Source: Acidilobaceae archaeon
Lineage (GTDB): Archaea > Thermoproteota > Thermoprotei_A > Sulfolobales > Acidilobaceae
Assembly: GCA_027082825.1 (NCBI GenBank)
Contig: JALWTO010000032.1
Coordinates: 4,792 to 54,873, forward strand
Direction: 5' to 3'
DNA length: 50,082 nt
A program made the position numbers and the translations under genes. Of this stretch, positions 17,461 to 25,961 are shown piece by piece; the stretch's first letter is position 1, and every line of letters begins with the position of its first letter. The notes beneath the pieces are model-generated. The model was not told the DNA's origin, ran no database searches, and saw only the letters and a program-made list of their open reading frames with translations.

Positions 17461-18285
17461 TTGTCAAAAGCTCCAAGTTTTGAAGATCTTTCATCCCTAT
17501 CAAAAAGACTAATGGAAAGTCTTAAGTTAAGATCATTTCCAGTAGGTATAAAGCTTCTGGAGAGAAGCCCAGATGAAGAGAACCTCCCCCTTTTCAGACC
17601 TCTCAGAGACTTTAGAAGAAGAATGACTCTTTGCCAAGCAATAGGCCTTGCCAGGTACTACGGGTGGCCTATAGGGCTTAGCCTTGATGACATGTCATGT
17701 CCAGGTTCTATAGTTATTTTTGGACTTACTGAGATGCCAGAGTACTTTAAAGATGGAAGCATAAGTGCGGGTCTTTATACAGAAAACAAAGAACTTGGAG
17801 CTAAACTAGATAGTTATCTACCCGAAATTCCCGCTGGAAAGTTTAAAGGAATAGCTACATTCCCCCTATCAAACCCAGTAACAGTTCCTGATGTAGTAAT
17901 AATTTATGGAACCCCCGGACAAATGACAAAGTTTGCAGCGGCAGTGGCCTATAAAACTGGTGAACCTGTGAGGCTTGAGGCTATGGGAAAAGCTGGTTCT
18001 TGTACTGCAATAGCTAGATCTTTTCTAAATAAAAAACCCTATTTAGCTCTTCCAGGTCTTGGTGATAGAACCCTTGCTTGGACCATGGATGATGAGATGG
18101 CAGCTACCTTTCCTGTCGAGTGGCTTAAAGAGTTAGTTGATGCCATGATATCCCAGGACAAGAAGGATGTACTTACCTATCCTCCAAAACCATTCCTATT
18201 CTATGAGTTCAAGTTCAAAAATCTCCCAATAATTGGCGTTTACTATGACAAGTTTCTTAAGGAGCTTAGGGGTGAAAAGAAGTGA
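17461..18285 (+). CDS. DUF169 family protein
   Basis: The segment SFPVGIKLLE, then MTLCQAIGLARYYGWPIGLS, DDMSCPGSIVIFGL and MGKAGSCTAIARSFLNKKP match the DUF169 family, whose biochemical role is not established. Three conserved cysteines (TLCQA, MSCPG, GSCTA) suggest a metal, cluster or thiol function. Members are often near redox genes. It starts at TTG after GGTGTGAAAG and overlaps the next gene by four bases, so it is the first gene of a three-gene operon with a C_GCAxxG_C_C protein and a pyridine nucleotide-disulfide oxidoreductase. Predicted soluble and cytoplasmic. Confidence 0.8.
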   Translation: MSKAPSFEDLSSLSKRLMESLKLRSFPVGIKLLERSPDEENLPLFRPLRDFRRRMTLCQAIGLARYYGWPIGLSLDDMSCPGSIVIFGLTEMPEYFKDGSISAGLYTENKELGAKLDSYLPEIPAGKFKGIATFPLSNPVTVPDVVIIYGTPGQMTKFAAAVAYKTGEPVRLEAMGKAGSCTAIARSFLNKKPYLALPGLGDRTLAWTMDDEMAATFPVEWLKELVDAMISQDKKDVLTYPPKPFLFYEFKFKNLPIIGVYYDKFLKELRGEKK

Positions 18286-18791
18286 ATGATAATGATTTTG
18301 AGGAAGCCGTTAAGAAGGCCAAGGATAGAGCAGCTGAGCTTCTTGCAAAGACTTGGAATTGCGGTTATAGCCCTTTCATGGCCTTGGCTGAAGCTTTAGG
18401 CTTAGAGATAAATGAAGAGCTTATAGGAGCCTCTATAGCATTCGCTGGAGGAATTAGTGGCAGTGGATATATTTGTGGAGCCTTATGGGCTGCCGTAGCT
18501 GCTGTAGGAGGTTATGCCAGAAAGAAAACAGTACAAGAGGGCAGAGCCCCTAAGAAAGCCGAGGGTTTTGAGTTTATACAAGCCAACAGTGAAATTCATG
18601 AACTTGCTTCAAAGGTCTATAACGAATTTGTTAAGATGTTCGGTTCTCCTAACTGTAAGGACCTTAATCCAAAGTTCGATCTTGTCTCTCCAGAGCAACA
18701 AAGACTATGTAGAGCTCTTGTAAGGAAAGGGGTTGAAATAGCGCTTAGAGTTCTCAAGGAAAGGTATGGGGCTGAAATAATAGAGAGGTGA
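18282..18791 (+). CDS. C_GCAxxG_C_C family putative redox protein
   Basis: The family is named from its cysteine pattern, and all the parts are here: NCGYSPFMALAEALGL near residue 27, GGISGSGYICGALWAAVAAVGG in the middle, and a C-terminal pair (SPNCKDL and QRLCRALV). Members are predicted to bind an iron-sulfur cluster or to act as redox carriers, but no reaction is established. GTG start with AGGGGTGA six bases upstream; four-base overlaps with both neighbours imply translational coupling. The glycine/alanine-rich centre could be a membrane-associated helix, but no clear transmembrane segment with flanking charges is seen. Confidence 0.8.
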   Translation: MNDNDFEEAVKKAKDRAAELLAKTWNCGYSPFMALAEALGLEINEELIGASIAFAGGISGSGYICGALWAAVAAVGGYARKKTVQEGRAPKKAEGFEFIQANSEIHELASKVYNEFVKMFGSPNCKDLNPKFDLVSPEQQRLCRALVRKGVEIALRVLKERYGAEIIER

Positions 18792-18796
18792 CAAAG

Positions 18797-20206
18797 ATGG
18801 TTCTCTTATCTCCAGAGGATGTCAAAGGAAAAAGTTACGATTTAATTGCTATAGGTTCAGGAATGGGGGGTGCTGCAGCAGCTCTTAGGGCCTCAGGGTT
18901 AGGGCTTAAGGTAGCAATAGTAGAGAAAGGAAAACTTGGAGGTACGTGCGTTAATGTGGGTTGTGTCCCAACCAAATATCTTTTAAAGGTTTCTGAGGAA
19001 GTAGGCGATGTAAGACTTATGTCCTCAAGAGGTCTTATAGAGAGCGAAATAAAGCTTAATCTTAAAATGATAATGGGCAGAAAAAGTGAACTTATAGACC
19101 AGGTGATAGCCTGGTACCAAGATTATGTCTTTCCTAGTTATGATATAGATGTAATTTCTGGACATGCACGTATTAAAGATCCTCATACAATTAATATAGA
19201 TAGTATCGACGTTAATACTAAGAACATAGTAATAGCAACAGGTTCCCTTCCAGTGTTACCTCGTATCAAGGGACTGGAGGATGCGAGAAGGAGAGGTTTT
19301 GTATTAACAAGCGATGAAGCTCTCTCTCTTGAAGAAGTTCCAGATCATTTAATTATCATCGGAGGAGGAGCTATTGGTGTTGAGCTTGCAAGCGTATGGC
19401 ATGGTTTTGGATCAAGAATTACAATAATTGAGATGATGCCTAGAATATTGCCAAACATGGATATTGATGCAAGCAAAACCTTAAAAGAGATATTTGAATC
19501 TAAAGGTATAAGGATCCTTACTAATAACAAGGTTCAGAAGATAGACCCAGAAAAGGAGGAAGTGGTTCTGGAGAGCGGAAAGAGCATTAAGAGCGACAGG
19601 GTTTTAATAGCCACTGGCAGAAGGCCTTCAACTGAGGGTTTAGGTCTAGAAAAAGCTGGTATAAGACTTGGTCCGAAGGGAGAGATAACTGTAAACGATC
19701 ATTCTAGAACGAACATAAGCAACGTATATGCAGTAGGAGATGTTACTGGAGAACCTTATGTTGCAAGCTTAGCAAAGATTCAAGGAATAGTAGCAGGAGA
19801 AAATATCGCAGGAATAGAGTCGGCTTACGATTCCAGTTTAGTTCCAATGGCTATCTTTAGCGATCCTGAGGTTTCTGGAGTAGGAGTTTCTGCCATGAAA
19901 GGAGATCCTAAATATATTGTTAAAAGGTTTCCGGCTGCTGTGAATTACAGAGCAATAGCTAGTGAAAGACCTTTTGGAGTAGCAAAGATAGTTGCTGATG
20001 CCAAGACCAAAGAACTTCTGGGATTTCATATGGTGGGTCTTAATGCTTCAGAGGTGATAAATGCTGCAGTGGTAGCAATAAAAAAGAGGATGAAAATAGA
20101 TGAGGTTAAAGAGTATATCTTCAGTCATCCTGTTATGAGTGAAACATTTCTTGATGCCATGCACTTAGTAAACGGTGTCAATGTATATCTCCCAAAAAAG
20201 AAATAA
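18797..20206 (+). CDS. FAD-dependent pyridine nucleotide-disulfide oxidoreductase (dihydrolipoamide dehydrogenase-like)
   Basis: Class I flavoprotein disulfide reductase. FAD motif IAIGSGMGGAAAALRA, redox-active pair GGTCVNVGCVPTKYLL (about residues 40-55), NAD motif IIIGGGAIGVELASVW, FAD motif NVYAVGDVTGEPYVA and dimerisation domain with the catalytic His in FSHPVMSETF. It lacks the C-terminal CC pair of mercuric reductase and has no lipoyl complex genes nearby, so the substrate is open. The track's GTG at 18788 lies in the ribosome site GAGAGGTGA; the ATG at 18797 is five bases downstream and is preferred. Co-translated with the DUF169 and C_GCAxxG_C_C genes, it could feed them electrons from NAD(P)H. 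Confidence 0.88.
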   Translation: MVLLSPEDVKGKSYDLIAIGSGMGGAAAALRASGLGLKVAIVEKGKLGGTCVNVGCVPTKYLLKVSEEVGDVRLMSSRGLIESEIKLNLKMIMGRKSELIDQVIAWYQDYVFPSYDIDVISGHARIKDPHTINIDSIDVNTKNIVIATGSLPVLPRIKGLEDARRRGFVLTSDEALSLEEVPDHLIIIGGGAIGVELASVWHGFGSRITIIEMMPRILPNMDIDASKTLKEIFESKGIRILTNNKVQKIDPEKEEVVLESGKSIKSDRVLIATGRRPSTEGLGLEKAGIRLGPKGEITVNDHSRTNISNVYAVGDVTGEPYVASLAKIQGIVAGENIAGIESAYDSSLVPMAIFSDPEVSGVGVSAMKGDPKYIVKRFPAAVNYRAIASERPFGVAKIVADAKTKELLGFHMVGLNASEVINAAVVAIKKRMKIDEVKEYIFSHPVMSETFLDAMHLVNGVNVYLPKKK

Positions 20207-20207
20207 A

Positions 20208-21917
20208 TCAGCTTCTCTCTAACAATATCTCAGTATATTTCTCCCTAAGCAACCTCTTATTTATCTTTCCTATACTTGTCTTCGGTAAGCTTTCGACAAT
20301 GACCACTTTATCAGGCAACCACCACTTAGGTATTATTCCTTTATCAATAAAGTTCTTCTTTAGATGAACAAATATGTCATCTGGCTTGAGTTTCTCCTCC
20401 CATCCTGGCCTTGGAACTACCAATGCTACAGGCCTCTCCTGCCACTTGGGATGTTTTGCAGCAATTACTGCAACTTCAGCAACCCCAGGATGAGTGCTTA
20501 TAGCATTTTCAAGTCTAAGACTGCTTATCCATTCACCCCCACTCTTAATTAAGTCCTTAGCTCTATCCTGGATCAATATAGATCCGTCCGGGAACCATAC
20601 AGCTATGTCCCCGGTGTGGAACCAGTTCTCTCTCCAAGCACTCTCGGTCTTTTCTGGCTCTTTATAATATTCTGGAGTTATCCATGGTGCCCTTAGTACA
20701 ACCTCACCCATAGTCTTTCCATCTTTAGGTACAGGGTTCATGTTTTCATCAACAACCATTATTCTCATTAAAGGAACGGGATAACCACTTACCCTCATCC
20801 TCATCTCAACAATCTCTTCTCCGGCTCTACCTTTCGCTAAGCTGTGCGGAATTTCTCCTAAGGCAACAGCTGGAGCGGTCTCGGTTAGACCATATCCACC
20901 AACAACGTTAATTCCTCTTTTCAATGCCAAGTAAGCTAATCCCTTAGGTAATGCAGCTCCACCTGTTATAAACTTCAACCCTTTAAGGTTATACTTTTCA
21001 CTTTCTGGATGCACCAATAGCATATATAAGATTGTGGGAACGCCTCCAGTGAACGTAACACCCTCCTTCTCTATTAACTCTAGGAGAACTTTGATGTCAA
21101 GTTTATTGGGAAAGACCTGTTTTACACCAATCATTGTTGCCGAATACGGAAGCCCCCAGCTATAGACGTGAAACATAGGCACTATATATAAAACAACATC
21201 CTCACCACTAAGTCTAACAGGACCAAAGGTCGCCAGATGAAGTGCCATTGCCATGGCATGTATTACCAGCATTCTATGAGTATGATAGGCTCCCTTAGGT
21301 AGTCCCGTAGTTCCACCAGTATGACACATTGCAGCTGGAAGATTTTCATCAGGTTCCTCTGGCAACTCATAGCCTGAACCTAATTCTTTTATAAAGTCCT
21401 CATAATGATATACAGGAATACCTGATATCTTAGAGGGTACCTCATCACTATCAACGACTATTATATGTTTAAGGCTCTTAACATGATTTGCTATTGTTTC
21501 AATAAATGGTACGAAGTCTTTGTGTACTATAGCTGCCTTGTCTTCAGCGTTATTCATTACATGAATTACCTCGGCTGGTGAGAAACGTATGTTAATCGTG
21601 TGTAAAACTGCCTCCATCATAGGTATAGCAAAATAAGATTCATAATGCCAGTGGGTATTCCAGTCTAGGGTAGCAACTGTGTCTAACTTCTTAACTCCTA
21701 TAGCACTTAATGCACCTGCAAGTCTTTTAATGCGCTCAGCTGTCTCCGTGAATTTGAACCTCCTTATCTCCTTTGATGTCCTAGAGACAATTTCCATATC
21801 GGGAAAAACCTCAAGAGCCCTATCATAGATCATTCTTAGGTTAAGGCTGTATCCAGGCCTCCATATAGGTCTCTCAGGTAAACCCATAGGGCGCACCTCG
21901 GGAACTTTTGTGACCAC
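20208..21917 (-). CDS. AMP-forming acyl-CoA synthetase (fatty-acid type)
   Basis: Adenylate-forming ligase that activates a carboxylic acid to acyl-AMP and then acyl-CoA. Motif A3 is CHTGGTTGLPKGAYHTHR; A5 is GGYGLTETAP; A7/A8 is FHTGDIAVWFPDGSILIQDRAKDLIKSGGEWIS; the catalytic C-terminal lysine is in LPKTSIGKINKRLLREKY. It most resembles medium/long-chain fatty-acyl-CoA ligases. GTG start at 21917. Its end meets the disulfide-reductase gene within two bases, and it is divergent from a second ligase at 22057. Substrates may be acids released from amino-acid breakdown, but sequence alone does not decide. Confidence 0.92.
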   Translation of the reverse strand: MVTKVPEVRPMGLPERPIWRPGYSLNLRMIYDRALEVFPDMEIVSRTSKEIRRFKFTETAERIKRLAGALSAIGVKKLDTVATLDWNTHWHYESYFAIPMMEAVLHTINIRFSPAEVIHVMNNAEDKAAIVHKDFVPFIETIANHVKSLKHIIVVDSDEVPSKISGIPVYHYEDFIKELGSGYELPEEPDENLPAAMCHTGGTTGLPKGAYHTHRMLVIHAMAMALHLATFGPVRLSGEDVVLYIVPMFHVYSWGLPYSATMIGVKQVFPNKLDIKVLLELIEKEGVTFTGGVPTILYMLLVHPESEKYNLKGLKFITGGAALPKGLAYLALKRGINVVGGYGLTETAPAVALGEIPHSLAKGRAGEEIVEMRMRVSGYPVPLMRIMVVDENMNPVPKDGKTMGEVVLRAPWITPEYYKEPEKTESAWRENWFHTGDIAVWFPDGSILIQDRAKDLIKSGGEWISSLRLENAISTHPGVAEVAVIAAKHPKWQERPVALVVPRPGWEEKLKPDDIFVHLKKNFIDKGIIPKWWLPDKVVIVESLPKTSIGKINKRLLREKYTEILLERS

Positions 21918-22056
21918 TAGAAAGTTTTTTCTAAATCCCCTTATTAACTCTGCAAAATATCAGATTTAATGTTAGTAAAATTATTCGTATAAATTTTTAT
22001 ACTAAGGACAAAGAGCATATAGTAGGATAAACATATGGAATAGCTTAGTTGGCCTT

Positions 22057-23796
22057 TTGACTAGATTGTACTATTTGAGGGAACTTGCATTGAATAGGGC
22101 TTTACCCTTCAACTTTGAGAACCCCCCTTGGATAACAAGTTATGACTCTCATGTATCCTTTGAAGTAGATGTCCCTGATATAATGTTACATGACATATTA
22201 AGAAGTAGCTCAGAGAAACATCCCAAAGCTGTTGCCGTCACCTTTATGGGAGAAAGAATTAGTTACAGGAGATTATATGAGGATACATTGAAGGTAGCCT
22301 CTGGCCTTAAGTCTATGGATATTAATGAGAAAAGCTGTGTAGCTATAATAATGCCAAATGTCCCTGAATACATAACCGTATCTTATGGAGCAATGGCTTT
22401 AGGTGCTAGAGCCTGTCTTTTGAATCCTTTATGGAGCCCCGTAGAAATAGAAGAAAGTTTATCAAAGCTCAAAGCAGATGTTATTGTGGTACAGGACCTT
22501 CTTTTTAATAAAATTGAAAGGGTAATTGACAAATACCAGATAATAGCCTCAGAAATTAATGATTATGGATCCTTCTCCTTTAAGTTTAAGGTAGGTCTTG
22601 GAAGGCTTACTAAAAAGATAGCCAAGCCTCCCAAGAGGGTTGTTAGATACAGAGATCTCCTGAATAAAGGTATGATTAAAGAGACCTTCAAAGGAGATCC
22701 TGAAAAGACCGTCGCGGCTATGTTATATACAGGTGGAACCACAGGGATACCAAAGGCAGTAATGCTTTCACACAAGAACATAGTTGCTAATGTAATATTT
22801 CAAAGAGTTTGGTTTAACAGGGGTGAAACTAGAGATGTCGTATTGGGTCTCCTACCTTTCTTTCATGCATATGGTTTCGGTAGTATCCTCGGTTTGAGTT
22901 TAGACATAGCTGCAAACCTAGTTTTGGTCCCACAGTTCGAGCCCAAAAAGCTTGTCGACTTAATAATCAAGAATAAGATAAACTTAATTCCTGGAGCCCC
23001 AACAGTTTATATAATGCTACTTAAGGAAGTTTCTGAGGACAAGTTGAGAAGGCTTAAGGGAATAGCTGAGATATGTTTTAGCGGTGCAGCTCCACTTCCC
23101 ATAGAAATAATAAGAAAATGGGAGAGAATAACTGGTTGCAGAATTGTTGAAGGTTATGGACTGACGGAGACCAGTCCTGTAGTAGCTGCAAATCCAATCT
23201 ATGGTAAAAGAAAGCATGGCAGCATAGGACTTCCTATGCCTAACACTCTTTTAGCTATCGCGGATCTCATGGAACCTAAGCTAATAGATGGCACAGGTGA
23301 AATTGTAATAAGTGGCCCTCAGGTAATGATAGAGTATTACAACATGCCTGAGGAGAATAAGAGTGTTTTCTTTGAATGCTGCGGAAGAAGGTGGTTAAGA
23401 ACAGGAGATATAGGCTATATGGATGAAGAGGGATATTTCTTTATAGTAGACAGAAAGAAGGACATAATAAAGTACAAAGGACACAGTGTCTATCCAAGAC
23501 ATATAGAGGAGGTCCTATATCAGAATAAGTGTATTGCTGAGGCCGCTGTGATAGGTGTTCCAGACCCTGTTGTAGGAGAGAACATTAAAGCGTTTGTAGT
23601 TCTAAGATCAGAATGCAAAGGTAAAGTCACTGAGAAAGACATAATAGAGTGGAGCAAGCAAAGGCTTGGAGGTCATGAATATCCTAGAATAGTTGAGTTC
23701 AGAGAAGATCTACCTAAAAACCCTGCTGGAAAAATACTAAGAAGGCCTTTGAGAGAGGAGGAGCTTAAGAAGATCGGAAAGACAAGCAATAGCTGA
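22057..23796 (+). CDS. AMP-forming acyl-CoA synthetase (second paralogue)
   Basis: Same family as its divergent neighbour but clearly a different subgroup. Motif A3 is MLYTGGTTGIPKAVMLSHKN, A5 is EGYGLTETSPV, A8 is IVDRKKDIIKYKGHSVYPRHIEE and the C-terminal lysine is in LPKNPAGKILRRPLREEE. This resembles 4-coumarate/long-chain acyl-CoA ligases. TTG start is uncertain: several in-frame TTG codons (22057, 22066, 22075) lie together and none has a clear ribosome site. Length 579 is slightly long for the family because of the N-terminal 45 residues before the VPDIMLHDILRSS start of the core. Confidence 0.9.
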   Translation: MTRLYYLRELALNRALPFNFENPPWITSYDSHVSFEVDVPDIMLHDILRSSSEKHPKAVAVTFMGERISYRRLYEDTLKVASGLKSMDINEKSCVAIIMPNVPEYITVSYGAMALGARACLLNPLWSPVEIEESLSKLKADVIVVQDLLFNKIERVIDKYQIIASEINDYGSFSFKFKVGLGRLTKKIAKPPKRVVRYRDLLNKGMIKETFKGDPEKTVAAMLYTGGTTGIPKAVMLSHKNIVANVIFQRVWFNRGETRDVVLGLLPFFHAYGFGSILGLSLDIAANLVLVPQFEPKKLVDLIIKNKINLIPGAPTVYIMLLKEVSEDKLRRLKGIAEICFSGAAPLPIEIIRKWERITGCRIVEGYGLTETSPVVAANPIYGKRKHGSIGLPMPNTLLAIADLMEPKLIDGTGEIVISGPQVMIEYYNMPEENKSVFFECCGRRWLRTGDIGYMDEEGYFFIVDRKKDIIKYKGHSVYPRHIEEVLYQNKCIAEAAVIGVPDPVVGENIKAFVVLRSECKGKVTEKDIIEWSKQRLGGHEYPRIVEFREDLPKNPAGKILRRPLREEELKKIGKTSNS

Positions 23797-23867
23797 TATT
23801 GAACCATACTCTCTTCTTCTTTAAACTTTTATCAAGGAGTAAAAGGTTAGATGAGAAATCATCTGTC

Positions 23868-24520
23868 ATGAGAAGTGTTTCGTTTGTCGCTTGAAGGGCA
23901 AAAAATACTTAAGAAAAGGAAAATATGATAGCGATTTTCAGTACGGAGCAATACTGTCATTTAATTTTAAAGTATAAGCTTCTGGTTAAAATAAGGAAGT
24001 TATCCTTAGACACACTCAATAAAAGACTTATAAGAGAGTTAGGAGAGGTGAATAACATTGTTTAAAGCTCGTTAATAACATTAAGAGCCTCCACTATATT
24101 GCTATGATAGATGAGGCATATATCCTCAAGATACCTACCTATAATATATGAGAAGAAGAAAGTGGAGTATTTGTTTAAATTTGTTCTTGAGATGTTTAAA
24201 CCTCTTATCGAAAAGGTATGATCTAAGGGTCCTTAATTATTTAAGAAATTATATGGATGTTGCAAGAAAAGTGAAAAATATTATAAAAAATATAGATCCT
24301 GGGGCAAAGGTCTATGTTTTTTTGGCTCAGTAGTTAAAGGAACTTACACAGGAGTAGCAATATAGACATTCTAATGATAACAGAGAATGTACATAAACAA
24401 GGTATGAAATTATGATCAAAGCTTACTCAAAAACAGAGGTCCCAGTAGAACTTCACATAGTTACACCCAAGATCTTCGAAAGATGATATAAAAGGTTCAT
24501 AGATGAAAAATTCGTTGATA
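23868..24520 (+). pseudogene. Decayed HEPN-MNT toxin-antitoxin locus
   Basis: The largest gap in the window. Stitching frames gives a HEPN-like stretch: KYLRKGKYD, then after a small deletion AIFSTEQYCHLILKYKLLVKI and LNKRLIRELGEV, then a frame change to SSRYLPIIYEKKKVEYLF. Another frame change leads into VARKVKNIIKNIDPGAKVYVF, and after a further one GSVVKGTYTG and SNIDILMITENV, the GS...SDID nucleotidyltransferase (MNT) motif with D to N. A last part reads EVPVELHIVTPKIFER, a TGA where Trp is expected, then YKRFIDEKFVD. Several stops and frameshifts show it is dead. It may have been two genes or a fusion. The HEPN RNase motif is not preserved. Confidence 0.75.
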
Positions 24521-24534
24521 GAAGTTTAGCTTGT

Positions 24535-25887
24535 TTAAAGCTCAAAGTTCTTGGATATCGAGCCCTCATAGCGGCCTATTAACTCATTAAGGTTAGGTTC
24601 TTTTCTACCCTTTGAATACTTTTCTAGAATCAGACATGCACAATATTGACCGCACATATTGCAGGCTTGAGTCTGTGCGCCGAACTGTGCATAGATTCTT
24701 TTAGCCTTTTCCGGATCTAAGGCATAGGAGAACATCTTACCCCACATGAGCTTAGTCCTGAAGAGGCTAAGCTCTAAATCCTTCTTAGCAGCTTTACTTC
24801 CAAGCTTTACTAAATCCCCTGCGTGTGCAGCTATTTTTGCAGCTATAAGACCCTCCTTAACTTGTTCTGGGTTTGGAAGGCTTAGATGTTCTGCAGGTGT
24901 CAAATAGCAGAGGAAGTCTGCTCCTGCTGCAGCAGCTATTGCACCTCCAATTGCAGCTGCTATGTGATCATATCCCATGGCAATATCTGTAACTAGAGGG
25001 CCCAAAACATAATAAGGTGCCCCTCCTGTAAGTGACTTCATAAACTTAATGTCCGCAACTACTTGATCTAGCACCATATGACCAGGACCCTCGACTATTG
25101 TTTGAACTCCCTTCTCTCTGGCAGATCTGACGAGCCTAGCCGCTTCTATGAGCTCCCCAACCTGAAACTCGTCATGTTGGTCTGCAATAGCTCCAGGCCT
25201 TAGGGCATCTCCAATGCTTATAACTGCATCGTATTCTGCAAAGAGCTCTAGGAGATAATCCCAATGCTTTCTGTAAGGGTTTTCTTTGTCGTTCTCAAGC
25301 ATCCAGGCTGTCAGGAATGCTCCCCCTCTGCTCACTATAGGCATAACTCTGCTACTTTTAACGACCTTTTTTGCCATATCCTTTGTTAAAGCCGCATGAA
25401 TTGTCATAAAATCGACTCCATCCTTAAGCTGTTTCTCAATAATATCAAGAAACCAGTCATCAGGCATGGAAATTCCATATCTCTTCACACCTTCTATCCA
25501 TGCCTGATAAGTAGGTACTGTTCCCAGAGGGATGTTTGGAGCAACCTCAATAACCATCTCTCTTATTTTATCGATGGATCCTCCGATACTCAGATCCATT
25601 ATAGCATCTGCTCCATACTTAGCTGCTATTTTGACTTTCTCTATTTCCATTTCTGGTTTGATTATAGTACCGCTCGTTCCAATGTTAACATTAACTTTTG
25701 TGCTCAACCCTTCTCCTAGAGCAACTACTTTAAGTTTCTCCTTACGAATATTCCTAAGAATTACAACCCTACCATCTGCGATCCTTTCTCTCAATTTTTC
25801 AGGAGAGACTCCCTCTATCTTTGCAACTCTTTTAATTTCTTCATTTACAGAGCCTCCTCTCGCAAGAAGCATAATAGTTTTTTCCAA
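24535..25887 (-). CDS. thiC: Phosphomethylpyrimidine synthase ThiC
   Basis: Radical-SAM enzyme converting AIR to HMP-phosphate for thiamine. [51 protein letters not shown] and [20 protein letters not shown] are diagnostic. The C-terminal cluster motif reads [12 protein letters not shown], that is Cx2Cx3C plus one more Cys, slightly unlike the usual bacterial Cx2Cx4C. TTG start with GGTGGGAG seven bases upstream. A palindrome shared with pdxST lies over its promoter (25931-25961). No other thiamine genes are adjacent and no TPP riboswitch-like leader is seen. Confidence 0.95.
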   Translation of the reverse strand: MEKTIMLLARGGSVNEEIKRVAKIEGVSPEKLRERIADGRVVILRNIRKEKLKVVALGEGLSTKVNVNIGTSGTIIKPEMEIEKVKIAAKYGADAIMDLSIGGSIDKIREMVIEVAPNIPLGTVPTYQAWIEGVKRYGISMPDDWFLDIIEKQLKDGVDFMTIHAALTKDMAKKVVKSSRVMPIVSRGGAFLTAWMLENDKENPYRKHWDYLLELFAEYDAVISIGDALRPGAIADQHDEFQVGELIEAARLVRSAREKGVQTIVEGPGHMVLDQVVADIKFMKSLTGGAPYYVLGPLVTDIAMGYDHIAAAIGGAIAAAAGADFLCYLTPAEHLSLPNPEQVKEGLIAAKIAAHAGDLVKLGSKAAKKDLELSLFRTKLMWGKMFSYALDPEKAKRIYAQFGAQTQACNMCGQYCACLILEKYSKGRKEPNLNELIGRYEGSISKNFEL

Positions 25888-25930
25888 AGTTCTCCCACCA
25901 GCAAGGATCCTTTCTGAGACAGTTTTAATA

Positions 25931-25961
25931 AGGTTATCTTAATTATAATAACCTAGTTATT
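25931..25961. promoter_or_regulatory. Palindromic operator candidate at the thiC promoter
   Basis: AATAACC-T-AGTTATT (25947-25961) matches the pdxST palindrome except for one arm base. A third half site, AGGTTAT (25931-25937), pairs with ATAACCT (25949-25955) to form a second, wider inverted repeat. The minus-strand TATA-like TTATAATTAA lies between these half sites, so a bound protein would contact the core promoter. The palindrome also includes the stop codon of the UbiA-type gene upstream. Confidence 0.6.

Noticed and set aside
25396-25942. Two long plus-strand ORFs (107 and 136 residues) over thiC
   Set aside because: They overlap the well-conserved thiC frame, have no ribosome sites and no recognisable domain.
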